Source: Blasia pusilla
Taxonomy: Eukaryota > Marchantiophyta > Marchantiopsida > Blasiales
Assembly (NCBI GenBank): GCA_050084515.1
Contig: CM114272.1
Location: 40,424,001-40,488,000, forward strand
Direction of reading: 5' to 3'
DNA length: 64,000 nucleotides
In this document: one piece after another, positions 11,208-22,319 of the stretch
Layout: every line of letters starts with the position of its first letter
How positions within the stretch are numbered: position 1 is the first letter of the stretch
Program-made: the position numbers and the translations under genes
The notes under the pieces: model-generated
Database searches by the model: none
What the model was told of the DNA's origin: nothing
What the model saw: the letters and a program-made list of their open reading frames with translations, nothing else

Positions 11208-11800
11208 GGTTGTTTTGGGAGATGGTGAGGATCTTAAGGCAGTTGCAAGAGCACCAATCTTGTTGTCCAGCCTACATTCTGGAAAATGTGCCGATCTTAG
11301 GAGACTCCATGTCACGGGTGGTGACGAGTGCTCATCAGGTGCGTGCTTGGATCGGCCCAGGAGTGTTCTAGGATGCGGCGAGTGTAGGTTCTAGAGCCCA
11401 TCGCCCGCATCTATGGTGGACCAACTTGGTGCCCCATGCGGTGTTACAGAGGGTGTATGCGAGAGTGGAGTGCCCCTCCCATTTTTTAGTGGATTCCATT
11501 CTGGATCCTGGTTGTCAATCATAGACAATGAGGCACAATGATCGACCACCGTTGACTGTGGTCAACAGGGTAGGCAGGCCGCGGGCAGCCTTGCCCACGT
11601 TTGTGAGTTTTCCCGCTTCTTATGCATACAAGGAGTCTGGTCCTGGCTTGGTTTGGGATGACCAGGTTCAGCGGTTGGTGGAGCCCAACGCCGACAAGAG
11701 AGAGCGAGCGATGGGATTTCCCACAGGAGTGATGACAGTACCGTCAATGTCAGAGGCATCACGACGCCATGTCTTGGGTCAAGTGATGGACATGAACTGA
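11208..11800 (+). pseudogene. Copy A: 5'-truncated retrotransposon cytosine methyltransferase
   Basis: This is the C-terminal half of the methyltransferase seen complete at 52480-53526. It starts after motif IV, at a sequence matching the SKLFREMMQILQHLHEHQ segment of copy B. It keeps motif VI (AYILENVPILGDS) and a motif VIII-like block (RAHRPHLWWTNLVP). The C-terminal block ERAMGFPTGV is followed by SEASRRHVLGQVMD. The last two blocks resemble the end of Dnmt3/DRM enzymes (AHRxRxFWGN and FGFPxHYTD...RQxLLGRSW). Stops occur near 11370 and 11520. Motifs I and IV, including the catalytic cysteine, are absent, so this copy cannot methylate. RT of the same element follows. Confidence 0.8.
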
Positions 11801-12284
11801 TTGACATGGATCCTCAGCTTGGGAGTGGCTGAGCAGCGTCGTACGAGATCGCGACAGATCATAGCGGTTGCGTTGGTGAGCCCCATACCTACCGAGATGA
11901 TGGAGGCAATGGCTAGGGGCGAGACCCGAGGAGATCTACACACCAGGGGAGATCGGGAGAGACATCCTTGGACTTCTTGGGATGTTTTGTATGTACATCA
12001 GGAGATGATAGCCACAGCATTGAGCGTGGTTTCGGGCATTGCATGTGGAGGAGATCAAAGTTTACAGTTGGCTGTAGGAGAGCGGTCGAGTGTTGTTGTT
12101 CGAGACAGGTTTGCACCATAGCAACCACCGATACCCGCGCCGGAGAGTCCTACCGTAGTCACGATGGAGACTTGGGAGCCAGATATGGGCCCTCAATTGA
12201 TAGGAGGAGAGCGGCGCCGGATACATCAGTTCCTTAGGAGTTATAGGAGCTGCTTTGCGTTTAGCATTTTAGGGCATCGATCCT
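11801..12284 (+). pseudogene. Copy A: linker between methyltransferase and RT
   Basis: Coding-like sequence in several short frames (11801-12121, 11968-12237) matches the corresponding linker of copy B (52100-52480, opposite strand). It contains no known domain. Near 12255-12285 the sequence jumps from GCGTTTAGCATTTTAGGGC to the middle of RT. In copy B about 400 bases separate those points, so copy A has an internal deletion that removed the RT fingers and the first catalytic aspartate motif. Confidence 0.6.
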
Positions 12285-12839
12285 CACATGGAAGGATTTT
12301 TTGTACCAGTGGCGATTCTTACCATTTGGGTTAAAGAACGCCCCGGCTGAGTTTCAGAGGGTCATGGATAGGATCTTGGCTGGTCTGGATTTTGCTAGGT
12401 GTTATATTGATGACATCGTAGTCTTTAGCGCCACGGTTGAGGAGCATGAGCGACATCTAGAGGAGGTGTTTTGACGATTGAAATTACATGGGCTGAAGCT
12501 ACATCCAGGCAAGTGCAAGTTCTTCTTCGACCAGATTGAGTACTTGGGTCATACGATATACCCAAAGGGCCTTGGTGTGTAGCAGACAAAGGTAGAGGCT
12601 ATTTCATGGATTCCACACCCTACAGATGTGAGCCGTGTTCGCGCATTCATGGGATTGGTGAACTTCTATCGGCGGTACGTCAAGGGATTCAGTTTGATTG
12701 CGAAGCCGCTGACCTTGTTGACCAAGGTGCATCACGAGTGGCATTGGGGGGATGAGCAGGAGCGAGCATTTCAGTTGCTCAAGGACAGGTTGACGTCCGC
12801 GCCCATCTTGAGAAGACCGATCAGGGGCGTCCTTTCCAA
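12285..12839 (+). pseudogene. Copy A: gypsy reverse transcriptase, internally deleted
   Basis: Plus-strand translation gives FLPFGLKNAPAEFQRVMDR, then the catalytic CYIDDIVVFS (YxDD box), then LHPGKCKFFFDQIEYLGH, and the tether RVRAFMGLVNFYRRYVKGF. The first RT motifs, including LDFRAGYHQL in copy B, are deleted. Stops fall after EEVF and after KGLGV. RNase H follows directly. The sequence is clearly Ty3/gypsy and closely related to copy B at 50962-51870. Confidence 0.85.
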
Positions 12840-13255
12840 TTGCACACACATTGGAGCATGTTAGGGCTTGGAGCGGTGCTCACCCAGCATGATGATGCAG
12901 GTAGAGAGTTCGTGGTGGCTTACGCTAGTCGCTCGAGCAACGTTGCAGAGGCAAAGTACAGCTCGTATGAGGGTGAGTGCTTGGTTGCGGTGTGGGTTGT
13001 CAAACATTTCAGGTGTTACTTATTCGGCAACCCCTTTACCATCATCACTGATCATCAACCACTGAAGTGGTTGATGGAGTTCGACAAGCTTACAGGGAAG
13101 CTTGCGAGATGGGCTGTGTTGTTGCAGGAGTATGATTTTCAGGTGGTACATAGACCTGGGACGCTCAACTAGGATGCATATGGGTTGAGTCGTAACCCAT
13201 GCCCGAGTCAACAAGATGCGCCTGGAGCTCGATGGCATGGAGAGAGTGATAAGGA
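12840..13255 (+). pseudogene. Copy A: gypsy RNase H
   Basis: The frame 12840-13172 is RNase H: LGLGAVLTQHDDAGREFVVA, ASRSSNVAEAKYSSYEGECL, TIITDHQPLKWLM and FQVVHRPGTLN. The acidic residues E of YEGECL and D of ITDHQ are in the expected positions. A stop replaces the codon after RPGTLN (usually NxxAD), and the frame continues as DAYGLSRNPC. Confidence 0.8.
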
Positions 13256-14520
13256 GTGAGTGCCATGATGGCACGCGTCAGCCTATTTAGGCATGTTGGC
13301 TATGGAGAGCCAGAGTGTGGAGACTCCTTGGATCCCAAGGCCAGTGAGGAGACGACAAGTGGCCGAGATATTCATGATGATGGAGTTGTCTTGGAGTACC
13401 TTCATACAGGTAGCGTTTCGAGCACCGTGGATGCTAGAGAGCAAGATCGGATCCTACAGGGGGCCAGACGGTTCTGTTGGGAGGGGACACATGTTTTGAG
13501 GGTTTGGGAGGATGGCACAGTACGCGTAGTGTTGCATCCTTTGCAGAGAGCACGACTAGTGCAGCATGCCCACAAGGAGTTGGGTCACTTTGGGGTGAAG
13601 TCGACGTGCAGCTTGCTCCAGATTCAGTATTGGTGGTAAGGCATGCAGACTGACGTTCAACAATTTGTTGCCAGGTGCATGGTGTGTGATCGGGTCCGAG
13701 CATCGTTCAATGCTCTGACTCCACAGTTGCATCCATTACCAATCATGGGCTTAGGGTAAAGATGGAGTTTGGATTTTGCAGGACCTTTGCCTTTGACGGA
13801 GCGTCACAGTCGTTATGTGATGGTGATGGTCGAGCACTTCTGGAAGTGGATCGATTTGGTTGCATTTCCTGACAAAGCGAGTGAGGGAGTAGATTATTCC
13901 TTCCTTAATAGAGTGTTGAATCATTATGGTGCACCGGTTGAGGTGTTGACAGACCAAGGTATCGAGTTTTGCGGTGAGTTCCAGACCTTGTGTGATCAGG
14001 CGTTGATCGACCACCACACGACTTCGCGAGATCATCCCGAGACAGATGGATTAGCAAAGAGAGTTGTGCATATGGTGAAGAGGGGTTTACCCAAGTATGG
14101 CTTGCAGAGAGGTCACCTAGGAGATTGGGACCTCTAGTTGCCTTGGTTGGCGATGGGATACAAATTCAATAGGCAGGCATCCTTAGCGTCTTTTTCACCG
14201 TACTTGCTACTTTATGGCCGAGAGCCAGATTTACCTACGGCCATTCGTTGAGATGCTGGTGAGGTGCTAGACCTTGGTGACTCGGATGTATGGATGCGAG
14301 CATGTCTCAGAGAGATGAGTTGTTTCGGAGAATGATGCCCATGGCGTTTGAGAACTTGGCGATTGCGCAACATCAAGATACATTGAGGTATGCGACTATT
14401 TGGGGTGGTGGTTATCAATCAACTATCCGGAGGTTTCATCAGGGAGATTATGTCTACTTGCAGCAGAAGGCACCGACAACGTTGGATGTGACTGCAAGGC
14501 CCACTATCCTGAGAGTGTGA
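13256..14520 (+). pseudogene. Copy A: integrase with catalytic Glu changed to Lys
   Basis: The zinc-binding module is seen at 13556-13690 (HAHKELGH and CMVCD). The core follows with SLDFAGPL and LTDQGIEF. The third catalytic residue, expected in GLAER as in copy B, reads GLAKR: the codon at 14057-14059 is AAG instead of GAG, a transition that would abolish strand transfer. Stops are seen near 13637, 13758 and 14137. The C-terminal part (14290-14520) has GDYVYLQQKAP, a non-chromodomain tail shared with copy B, and leads into the PHD finger. The integrase is therefore dead. Confidence 0.85.
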
Positions 14521-14810
14521 GATGTTTTGCCATCCGATGTTCTCTTGCTAGAGGGACGCGATGGTATGGTATGGAAGGACCATGTGCGTAATTGTGCGCC
14601 ATGTCACCTTCCTAATATTGATGGTACAGTAGATCCAAGCTTAGCAGTAGTTCCTACAGGCTTGCGTTGTATGTTGTGTGGTTCTCCCGTGGTGCGGCCA
14701 CGATGCTAGTCTGTGATGGATGTTCGAGAGGTTGGCATATGGCATGTCTAACGCCACCTCTCACTAGGGTTCTTCCAAGACGATGGATATGTCCCACAAG
14801 TACATAGAGG
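14521..14810 (+). pseudogene. Copy A: PHD finger at the polyprotein end
   Basis: After the integrase tail (LPSDVLLLEGRDG, NCAPCHLP) comes LRCMLCGS, then, after a one-base deletion near 14687, MLVCDGCSRGWHMACLTPPL and RRWICPTS. This is a PHD (C4HC3) zinc finger: C-x2-C, C-x2-C, H-x2-C and a final pair whose second cysteine is serine here. PHD fingers bind histone tails, often H3K4. In gypsy chromoviruses a chromodomain occupies this place, so the finger could guide integration. Copy B has the same fold without the frameshift. Confidence 0.75.
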
Positions 14811-14995
14811 AGATACTAGGTAGGTTTCGATTCCGACTTTTTGTGTGACATGGATGACAGGAAGGTGACTGACGATGGGGCCACATGAGCACCCGGCCTT
14901 TCTGCTCTTAGCTTCCTAGAGATGTATGTCATGGTAGGTAGGGATAGATGGCTATCTGGAATTAGAGGGATCTAACCACCAACTAGGAGGGCGAT

Positions 14996-15115
14996 TGGAG
15001 ATATTTTGGTACTTCTCGCCTCTATGTATGGATGCCATGAGTTAGCTTGGGATCGTGTGTGTTTGTGTGTGTGTTCGATGACACCGATGTATGTTGTGTA
15101 GTGATGTGTATGCGC
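14996..15115 (+). repeat. Copy A: start of the 3' LTR
   Basis: A purine-rich tract (CTAGGAGGGCGAT) is followed by TGGAGATATTTTGGTACTTC, the same junction as in copy B at 49021. The two copies remain alike to about 15113 (TGTATGCGCACGACA) and then diverge, so the LTR is cut or rearranged there. Its other end was not located. Confidence 0.55.
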
Positions 15116-15660
15116 ACGACATAGTTGTTAGCAAAGTTGTGATACATCGGAAGTTCCGATAACTTTTCATAAAGTTGATGAAAATTGTTTTTCCATAACC
15201 TAGTGGATATGTGAGCATGACTAGACTTGACGTCTGATCCTTAAGTGTATGATACAACTAAAGTTGCTTTGCATTTAAAGTCTCAAAACACGAGGGAATA
15301 CAACCCTATGGAGTAGTATTCAAGCTTGGACCACCAACTTGCTCTTGCTCTACAGACTACATACCTGGTGTTATGTCAAAGCGTAGAAATGGTTGGATGA
15401 GATCGAGGACTTTGGAAACAATTTTGATTCTCGAGTTTGAACTTCACTCCATAAATTGGCTACATGATGCTTCTTACTCTCATCAACAATAGAATCAAAA
15501 TTTATGAATATACCCATGTAGACCCATTCATGAAGTTAGGACCACTTGTGGTGGACAACGCTTCATAGCTCTGATTAAGATCTAAAGGCGACGTGCGATA
15601 ATAGGGTATTGTTAAAAAACTTGTTCCATTGATGTAGAGGATGAAACTCAATAAAGCGCA
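15116..15660. other. Unassigned spacer
   Basis: Sequence after the copy A LTR similarity ends. No gene was recognised. The part near 15550-15660 may be the eroded front of the Helitron region. Confidence 0.3.
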
Positions 15661-16780
15661 CTAGGAAATTTGTCTTGTACACAAAGTTCCCAATGGAATC
15701 ACCCCCAACAAGAAGCGTATCGCTCTTTGTGCAAGTCTTGTAGTCAGACCAAAACTATTAGAAGGATAACTCAGACAAACAATGTAGCTGGTGAGAGTAA
15801 GGGATGGTTGGATGGATGCAAAATGTAGTTGCATTTTTGTAGAGTATCGTTCAATAGTTGATACCGATCTATTCAGGACAAGACGTGATATTAATTTCAA
15901 TCTGACCTCGTCTAAACATTCTAGTCGTAGACATCGTGTACATTCAATAGTAATGGTTAAGGCACTATAGGGTTGCACTTGAGAGCATACTTAAGAAGGT
16001 AGAAAGACCACTGAACATTTGTAACCCTTTGTAGATTCATGTGGGACCCCCATAAGAGAAGTACATGTGGATGATATGGATTTACGTTTTGATGCTCCTC
16101 ACCAGGTCGGTAGTAGATCCGCTTAAGGGTCTTGTTATCTATAATTGAGAGTAGCTCATAGTTAGGGGCAGCAGAAAACCCCATATGACAATAAGGAGGA
16201 TGGTTGCTTGTTCTTTTCATTAGGCACACACCTTGTTTGCAGTTATGAAGTTGCTTTGTAGTGACGTAACGATGCAACTTGGTTGCAACTATCGCCAACT
16301 TTGTTGGAAGATTGTTGATATCAGGTGCTTGTGGAATGTAAGAACATATTTCACATGTAATCTGATCCATATCCCTATTGTCAACCCACAAGATTATATG
16401 TGAATGTAGGCTACCCTTGCCCTGTAACTTATATCTCATGAGGTATCTTAGGGCCATCAAGTGTGTAGTTAGTAAAGAACATCTTCACTCATACATGGAA
16501 GAGTACAACACACTCAATAGGTGCATCCCTCCATGAAAACTTTGGATTGAGCCTTTGGACAACTACCTCAATATCACCAATTTCCTACCATTTTGTGTCT
16601 CAGACATCATCAAAGGTTAGAGTAAGGAAGAAGTCAGATAACCCCACTTAGCTATCGTTGCCTTCAACTCCCTTAAGTGTCATTGATGCCCATGAAGGAC
16701 TTCCTAGAATCTAGGTACTAAAGTTATGTCTAGATAGTCAGGAATAGAGGTATGCATTAGGAAGTTCAGATTGTCTTTGT
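15661..16780 (-). pseudogene. Helitron Rep (HUH endonuclease) remnant
   Basis: On the minus strand 15957-16460 reads YKLQGKGSLHSHIILWVD, the place of the H-x-H metal-binding motif of the Rep domain (usually GLPHAHILLW). Later come NPYHPHVLLLWGSHMNLQR and WSFYLLKYALK, which holds the two catalytic tyrosines of the Y2 Helitron Rep (YxxKY spacing). Upstream (16460-16780) fragments such as EIGDIEVVVQRLNPKF match the preceding Rep segment, with stops. Helitrons copy by rolling circle and Rep nicks and joins the strand. The helicase side (below 15957) is only faintly traceable. No 5' TC or 3' CTRR-hairpin end was identified. Confidence 0.75.
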
Positions 16781-17461
16781 CTTAGCTGATCAAGTTCACG
16801 ATTTTGAATACATGTTCGGGTGGAGGAAGCAAGTGTTATCGACTGACGTAGTTGGTGTATAACAAGAAAGTAAGGCTAATATAGTGTGAACACAATGAAT
16901 ATTTGCTTTGTCGGGGAGCGGAGATAGTCAATAAAGGACGATTGAACTATGAAATATCCCTTAAATAAGGAAATAAGAAAGGAAAGATACATGTCTCAAT
17001 TGTGAGACGGATGTCGGATGATATGCCGTTCACATCGCTGAGAAATTGGTCTCTGTAGTGGGCATTTTCTCTCAAGTATATGCTTCCATTATAAAAAAAT
17101 ATCATATGAATTTCTCCTCTTAATCAGTAGAGTGTACTATACATATTGTAAGACATTAAGCTCTGTGTTGTGGGGATCGGCCGACACATCATGCGTCAAC
17201 TGGCCCTTTTCTTGCGACGCATGTAAGATTGCTTCAACACAAGAAGATGGAAAGACAACCTCACCACAACTAGTCTAGGGAGCTCTATCAGCGGTCCATA
17301 ATGTAAATATAGTTCATTGACATTTGGGTTCACCAAGCAAACCTTTGTGATATGTTATACAAAGAGTCAAGGACTGGGAGGTCAAGCTGTCGATAGTTCC
17401 AGCTGACAAGTGCTGAATCAATAAGTGAATCGATCTAAAAGTAACCCCTATGGAAACCATT
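16781..17461 (-). other. Probable eroded Helitron N-terminal sequence
   Basis: No open frame of note. It lies between the Rep core and a cysteine-rich frame on the same strand, so it is probably the decayed linker of one Helitron protein. No individual motif can be claimed. Confidence 0.3.
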
Positions 17462-17758
17462 TTATTTAGTCTCAATACCTACATTGGAATCAACAATGGA
17501 CAATATCTCCAAATAAAGTGGATCAACTGCTAATATATCACTCATATATGCAAGTGTTATGAAGACGTTATGTGTTGTTTGAACACCAACATCTACACAA
17601 TGCTGACATGCATAGAACCTCGAGGGACAAGATAGCACATGTTTTAACATATACCCATTACAGAATGAATATGAGGGATGAATATGGGCAATGGTCTCCT
17701 CCGTTCTTAACTGGCTTGTATTGTATAACACTATCCCACAATAACCACAACACCTCAT
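17462..17758 (-). pseudogene. Cysteine-rich frame, possibly the Helitron N-terminus
   Basis: This 98-codon minus-strand frame has cysteine pairs near its start (CCGYCGIVLYN) and middle (CPSRFYACQHC). Helitron proteins often carry a C-rich zinc-finger-like region before the Rep domain, and the strand and distance to the Rep core agree with that. The similarity is weak, so the assignment rests on context. Confidence 0.3.
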
Positions 17759-17799
17759 GTCTTTTATAAGACATGCATGAGCATTACATTTCCCAATGT

Positions 17800-20700
17800 C
17801 TTAGGAGTGGCTCAATATGTGGCCAGACTCTCATGACAAGCTTCCTTACAATCTTGCTTCCATTGGAAATCGTCAAACTTGCACTTGTTCTACATCGTCG
17901 CAATCTCTCTCTTCGTTGTGGGACCTCAATTAATTTTCTGATCCTCATTACTGGAGTGTGTTTGATGGGTAAGATAGGTAGTGTTACAGCAAATATTTAA
18001 TGTTATGGGCCCACTACTGAAAAGAAATGTATTCAATGAAGTTACTTATGTCTTTGAATTTATATGACCACACAAAGCATGTCAATAAATTGACAAGGAG
18101 GTCATGTACATTGATTAAATCTAAAATTGTTACCAACTTATGGATCATGTGGGAGCAAGAATACTACACATATATAATAGTCTAAGGGTCAAATAGTTGG
18201 TGCAGCATAAATCGTGTACATCGGCATAGTAATTGATCTCAATAGCATCAACTTAGCTGATCGTGCAAAAATAATAGTTAGGTCATTGTGTCTTTAGCTC
18301 AATTTTACAGTGAGAGATGGGAATAGGGAGAGTAGTTGCAGAGGCAAAAGCAAGAACGTGGCTACACCATGGTAGTACTTTGCAACAACAATGGTACTAC
18401 TTTCAAATAGTATGTTATGGACATCTGCCATAGTGCAAGCGTATGATAAGTACCACGTTGAGCATATGAAACTCTGAATGATGGCAATGCTCTGCCACAC
18501 TACAACGATAAATATGATGGCACTAAGCATTGAGACTATAGAGTTGATCATGTAGGATTTGATATAGTTTGGTTGATAGGATTGGTGGAAGTTCATAAGT
18601 GGTATCAACAATACTGTGCACCATAGATAAATGAAGGCACGATGGCTGACAATTGCTCTATTATGTGTGATGTGCCAGGTCCAACTCATGAATAAGGAGA
18701 GGATCGGTATATTTAAGAAGGAAGCTATGTAGTCAAGATTTGATGAGTAACTGGCCATCCGTGGCCTACAATTGGCCTTTACATCAGAGGCGTAAGGGCA
18801 CCATAAGATGCATGGTAAACAAAGAGACTTTGTTGTAGGAGAGCAGCTTACCCCACAACAAGAAGGGACAACACTTTCCTCACAATAGTATATCCTAGTT
18901 ATGTAGGAGATGCAGTAGTCTGTATAGATCTAGTGAGATAAACTATTGCACAAGAAAGATGACTCGGATAAAGCTCGATTTAGGAATCACTTGCAACAGG
19001 GACTACTCAAAAATTTGCACATGTAAGAACTCTAAAAACCAAAAAAGCATAGAGGAAATTCGTAGTGGTAAAGAGACATACCTGAATTGTTGTTGCACTA
19101 GTGTATTATGTCTAGAAAATATTAACTACAGCCAAGTAAGATAGAGGTCAACTGAGTATAAGAACTGCAAAGCTAGCAAATGCAGCAAGCGGGAAATGAG
19201 AGCAACTAGTGTCAACTATGAAAGATTGGGATTTAATTACTTGGAGATCATATTTTTATTTTGCGTGGATACAGTTGCAGATGAGCAGGAGAAATGTGAA
19301 ATCAACACATGTATTTCTAAGCAGCAGGTTGGCACTCTATACATATCTCAGAAGGGCTCAACGTAATGTTCACAACTAGTAAAAAAATTCAGAGGTGCTA
19401 AGCAGTACTGCAAGGAAAAAGTGCAATAGCTTGCAACTTACATACTCTCCGCCTTGCAAAGATTTTTTCAGTAAGGCTAACTTTATGTCAAGGACATCAC
19501 TGATCACTAACCTACGCCTTGAGTAAATTGTGTGCTTGAGGATAGCGGAGAATATGTAAATTGCGTTACAACTACTTAACTAGTGAGGAGGAGTTGAATT
19601 CAATTGTAGACTCACCCAACGTCGACTCATGCAGCATGAGGAGCACTTCCACAAACTAATTTACGGAGTGTAAGTGAAGCGCAAGCCGCAAAAGATACTT
19701 GATGTGCAAAAGATACAACTGACTGTTGTCAACTAGAAAAATCAAGACAAAGAAAGTTGTGGGACGAGCAAATGGGACATGCTCTCATTGAGTAATGGTA
19801 TCCTTACACTCGCTACACTCAATAGCCAGTAATGCTCGCAATGCACTAAACATTGAAGTAGAGGCAATGCAAGCACACAGCCATCGGGCATAGTGCAAAC
19901 CATAGCTCTCAAACCTAGTGTATGAAGAGCAGAAGTAAAAACAATAGAGATAGGAAAGGAAGCCTTACGCTCGTGAGCTACGTACGGTTGCGTGAAACAG
20001 ATGTTTTGGATCCTACATATTATTGCAAGTGAGTAATGGACACTAAAATTGACTCACATAATTCGATTCGTAGATGTGAACATATTGCCCGTATAGGTCA
20101 CACCATTTCCACTCTCTGTGAAATTAAGGATGCCACCTTAGTATTCCGCCATCCCCTGATTCATACCTAGTTATTCCATACAAAAGTAGGCATTAACCTA
20201 GTTTGCGAGACACCACAGATACTCAATGAGCAAAACACTATTCATATGAGATAGCGAAAAGTACTCGACCATTGGTGATAAACGAATATCTCAACATACA
20301 TCAACCATAATCCTTGCACACACAACCAATGCGAGCACCAGGCTCTTGCGGCATGTTATAATCTAAAGCATACTTAAAGTTAGTGATTCACAGGATACGA
20401 AGAAGTTGGACTAATGGAAGAGTGAAAATGCTATGGGCTTTGTCAATTCACTCCTACAAGCTATGCAGGGTATTACTACAATGTTGAAATTGTAGTTAGT
20501 GCACATAGATGTTTACGCAAAGAGGTTGTAGGCAGTAACGAGTCTTGTCATTATTTGTGGCTTGCAACCTACAATTCTGAAAATGGTAAGATAGATATGA
20601 AATCCAGAGAGAGTTGATGTAGACGATTAACAAGGCATAACTAACATAGCCCGCGGTGCAGGGCACACCTCAATGAAGGGGAAAGAACCACCGAGAACTC

Positions 20701-22300
20701 ACGTCCCATCCAACGGTGGTGTTGACAACACAACGTGGACATCCTACCTTCTCTCTGCGTTAGGGAGTGACACACTGCCACGAGAATCCAAATCCAAATT
20801 TAGCAGCAATTACTCAGGGTTGGAACAAGGCACTAAAGCCTGCCCCTCCCTCTGTCAATATGAAAAAATGCTTTACACCCGAGGAGCAATTAAAGCTTGC
20901 CTGATTATTTGTGGCCCCAACTTAAAGTCCTTAATTTGAAGATCTTGAAGAGGTGTGTGCAGAACACCATATTTTGTGTAGTCGCACCAAAATACTCCAA
21001 CCAATCCTTCGAGTGACATGGACCAATAGCATTGGATGAAAAATCTCTAAGATTAGGCTTTCCGCTCATTTGTACATGCTATGCGGGTTCGTATTGAGTT
21101 TATTTGTAATGTCGCGGTGCCGTCATTAGACTTGATGTATATAATCCTCCCTTGGATACTCCCATGTGTGTAATGATAGAGCGTCCGTTTTGTTGTTTCG
21201 TGCCCGTATGTATTGATTACCTTTTTATGTCATAGAATGTAAGTTGATAACACATTATGCATTATGACCAAATGCTCAATCCGAACGGCCCTCAAAGATG
21301 TAGGCATTAATGTCATCCAAATTGCATATCTAGTTCCTATTGGATTAGTATAGTGGGTTTGGATTATTATAGTATGTTAGCAAGTACCATAAATAATGTC
21401 TCGTACTTTCTCGTATTGTAATGTCTTCCCGGATTATATTGAAGACTACTATACTCTCCAATGCCTACGTAGTATCTCCCATATGTAATATTCTCTGCCA
21501 AAAGATTAGGTGTCAACAATAATGTCTTAATAAACATAATTATGTTAATTGTAGTAACATTTTCAATATCATGGATCTCTTTTCTATTCTCCTCCTTTGT
21601 AACGTAGTGTCTCCGTTTGTATCAATACTACTATACTCTAAGATGAATATTGCCTCTTTTCTATCTGCACTTATGTACACTCATTAAATTTATTTTGTAT
21701 AGTTATATTTTTGTATTTGTATTACCTCGCTTTTGGGGCCACCATACTAGTTTTATGGCCTTCACCACGGACGGAGTAGTGGCGGGAGATACGGCCGTCA
21801 AAAGAAGAAAACATACGGGTCTTTCCTGTCATTACTCGTGGAAGTCACATGCTCTCATGCGATTCACATTGGGTCCAAGTCCATTCTAGCTCCGCACAAG
21901 CCATGCCGGAACAGAGCTAGAGTCCAGCCAGAACAGAGCTCTAAAACAGAGGGCTCCTTTTGCTACTCTTTCCTCCGTTTTTATATTAAAAAAAGGGCGG
22001 CGAGTACTTTTAGGGTGAACGGGCACTCCTTTCTTTCTTTCCCACTTTTTGACATTCCAAGTTTTCCACAGATCTCTTTTGCACTTTTTTTAAGGTGAGA
22101 TACAAAAAGTAGTTGTGAGAGTGTATTAGACTATGATAGTCCTATCTTTTTCGTCGCAAATCACTACGTCTTATTCTTAGGGTCAAAATGACTGTAATGA
22201 GAAGATCTTGAAACAAAATCTTTTATTTTTTGGATATGTGTATGCAATATACATTAAAATCTCATTTATTTCTAGGTAGAGTTATTTGCATCATTCAATG
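17800..22300. other. 4.5 kb without recognised genes
   Basis: Frames here are short and lack motifs. The longest (18294-18758, minus, 154 codons, hydrophobic) and 20673-20939 (plus, 88 codons) have no family signature or neighbouring coding trace. The sequence is of moderate AT content without obvious tandem repeats. It may include internal parts of a large Helitron or an old non-coding insertion. Confidence 0.3.
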
Positions 22301-22319
22301 AGGATTTGGCTTATATTAA

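Noticed and set aside
18294-18758. Membrane protein gene of 154 codons
   Set aside because: Hydrophobic composition comes from the AT-rich DNA; no homologous motif, no exon context and no continuation on either side.
20673-20939. Small protein gene
   Set aside because: 88-codon frame without motif or neighbouring coding trace; compatible with chance.
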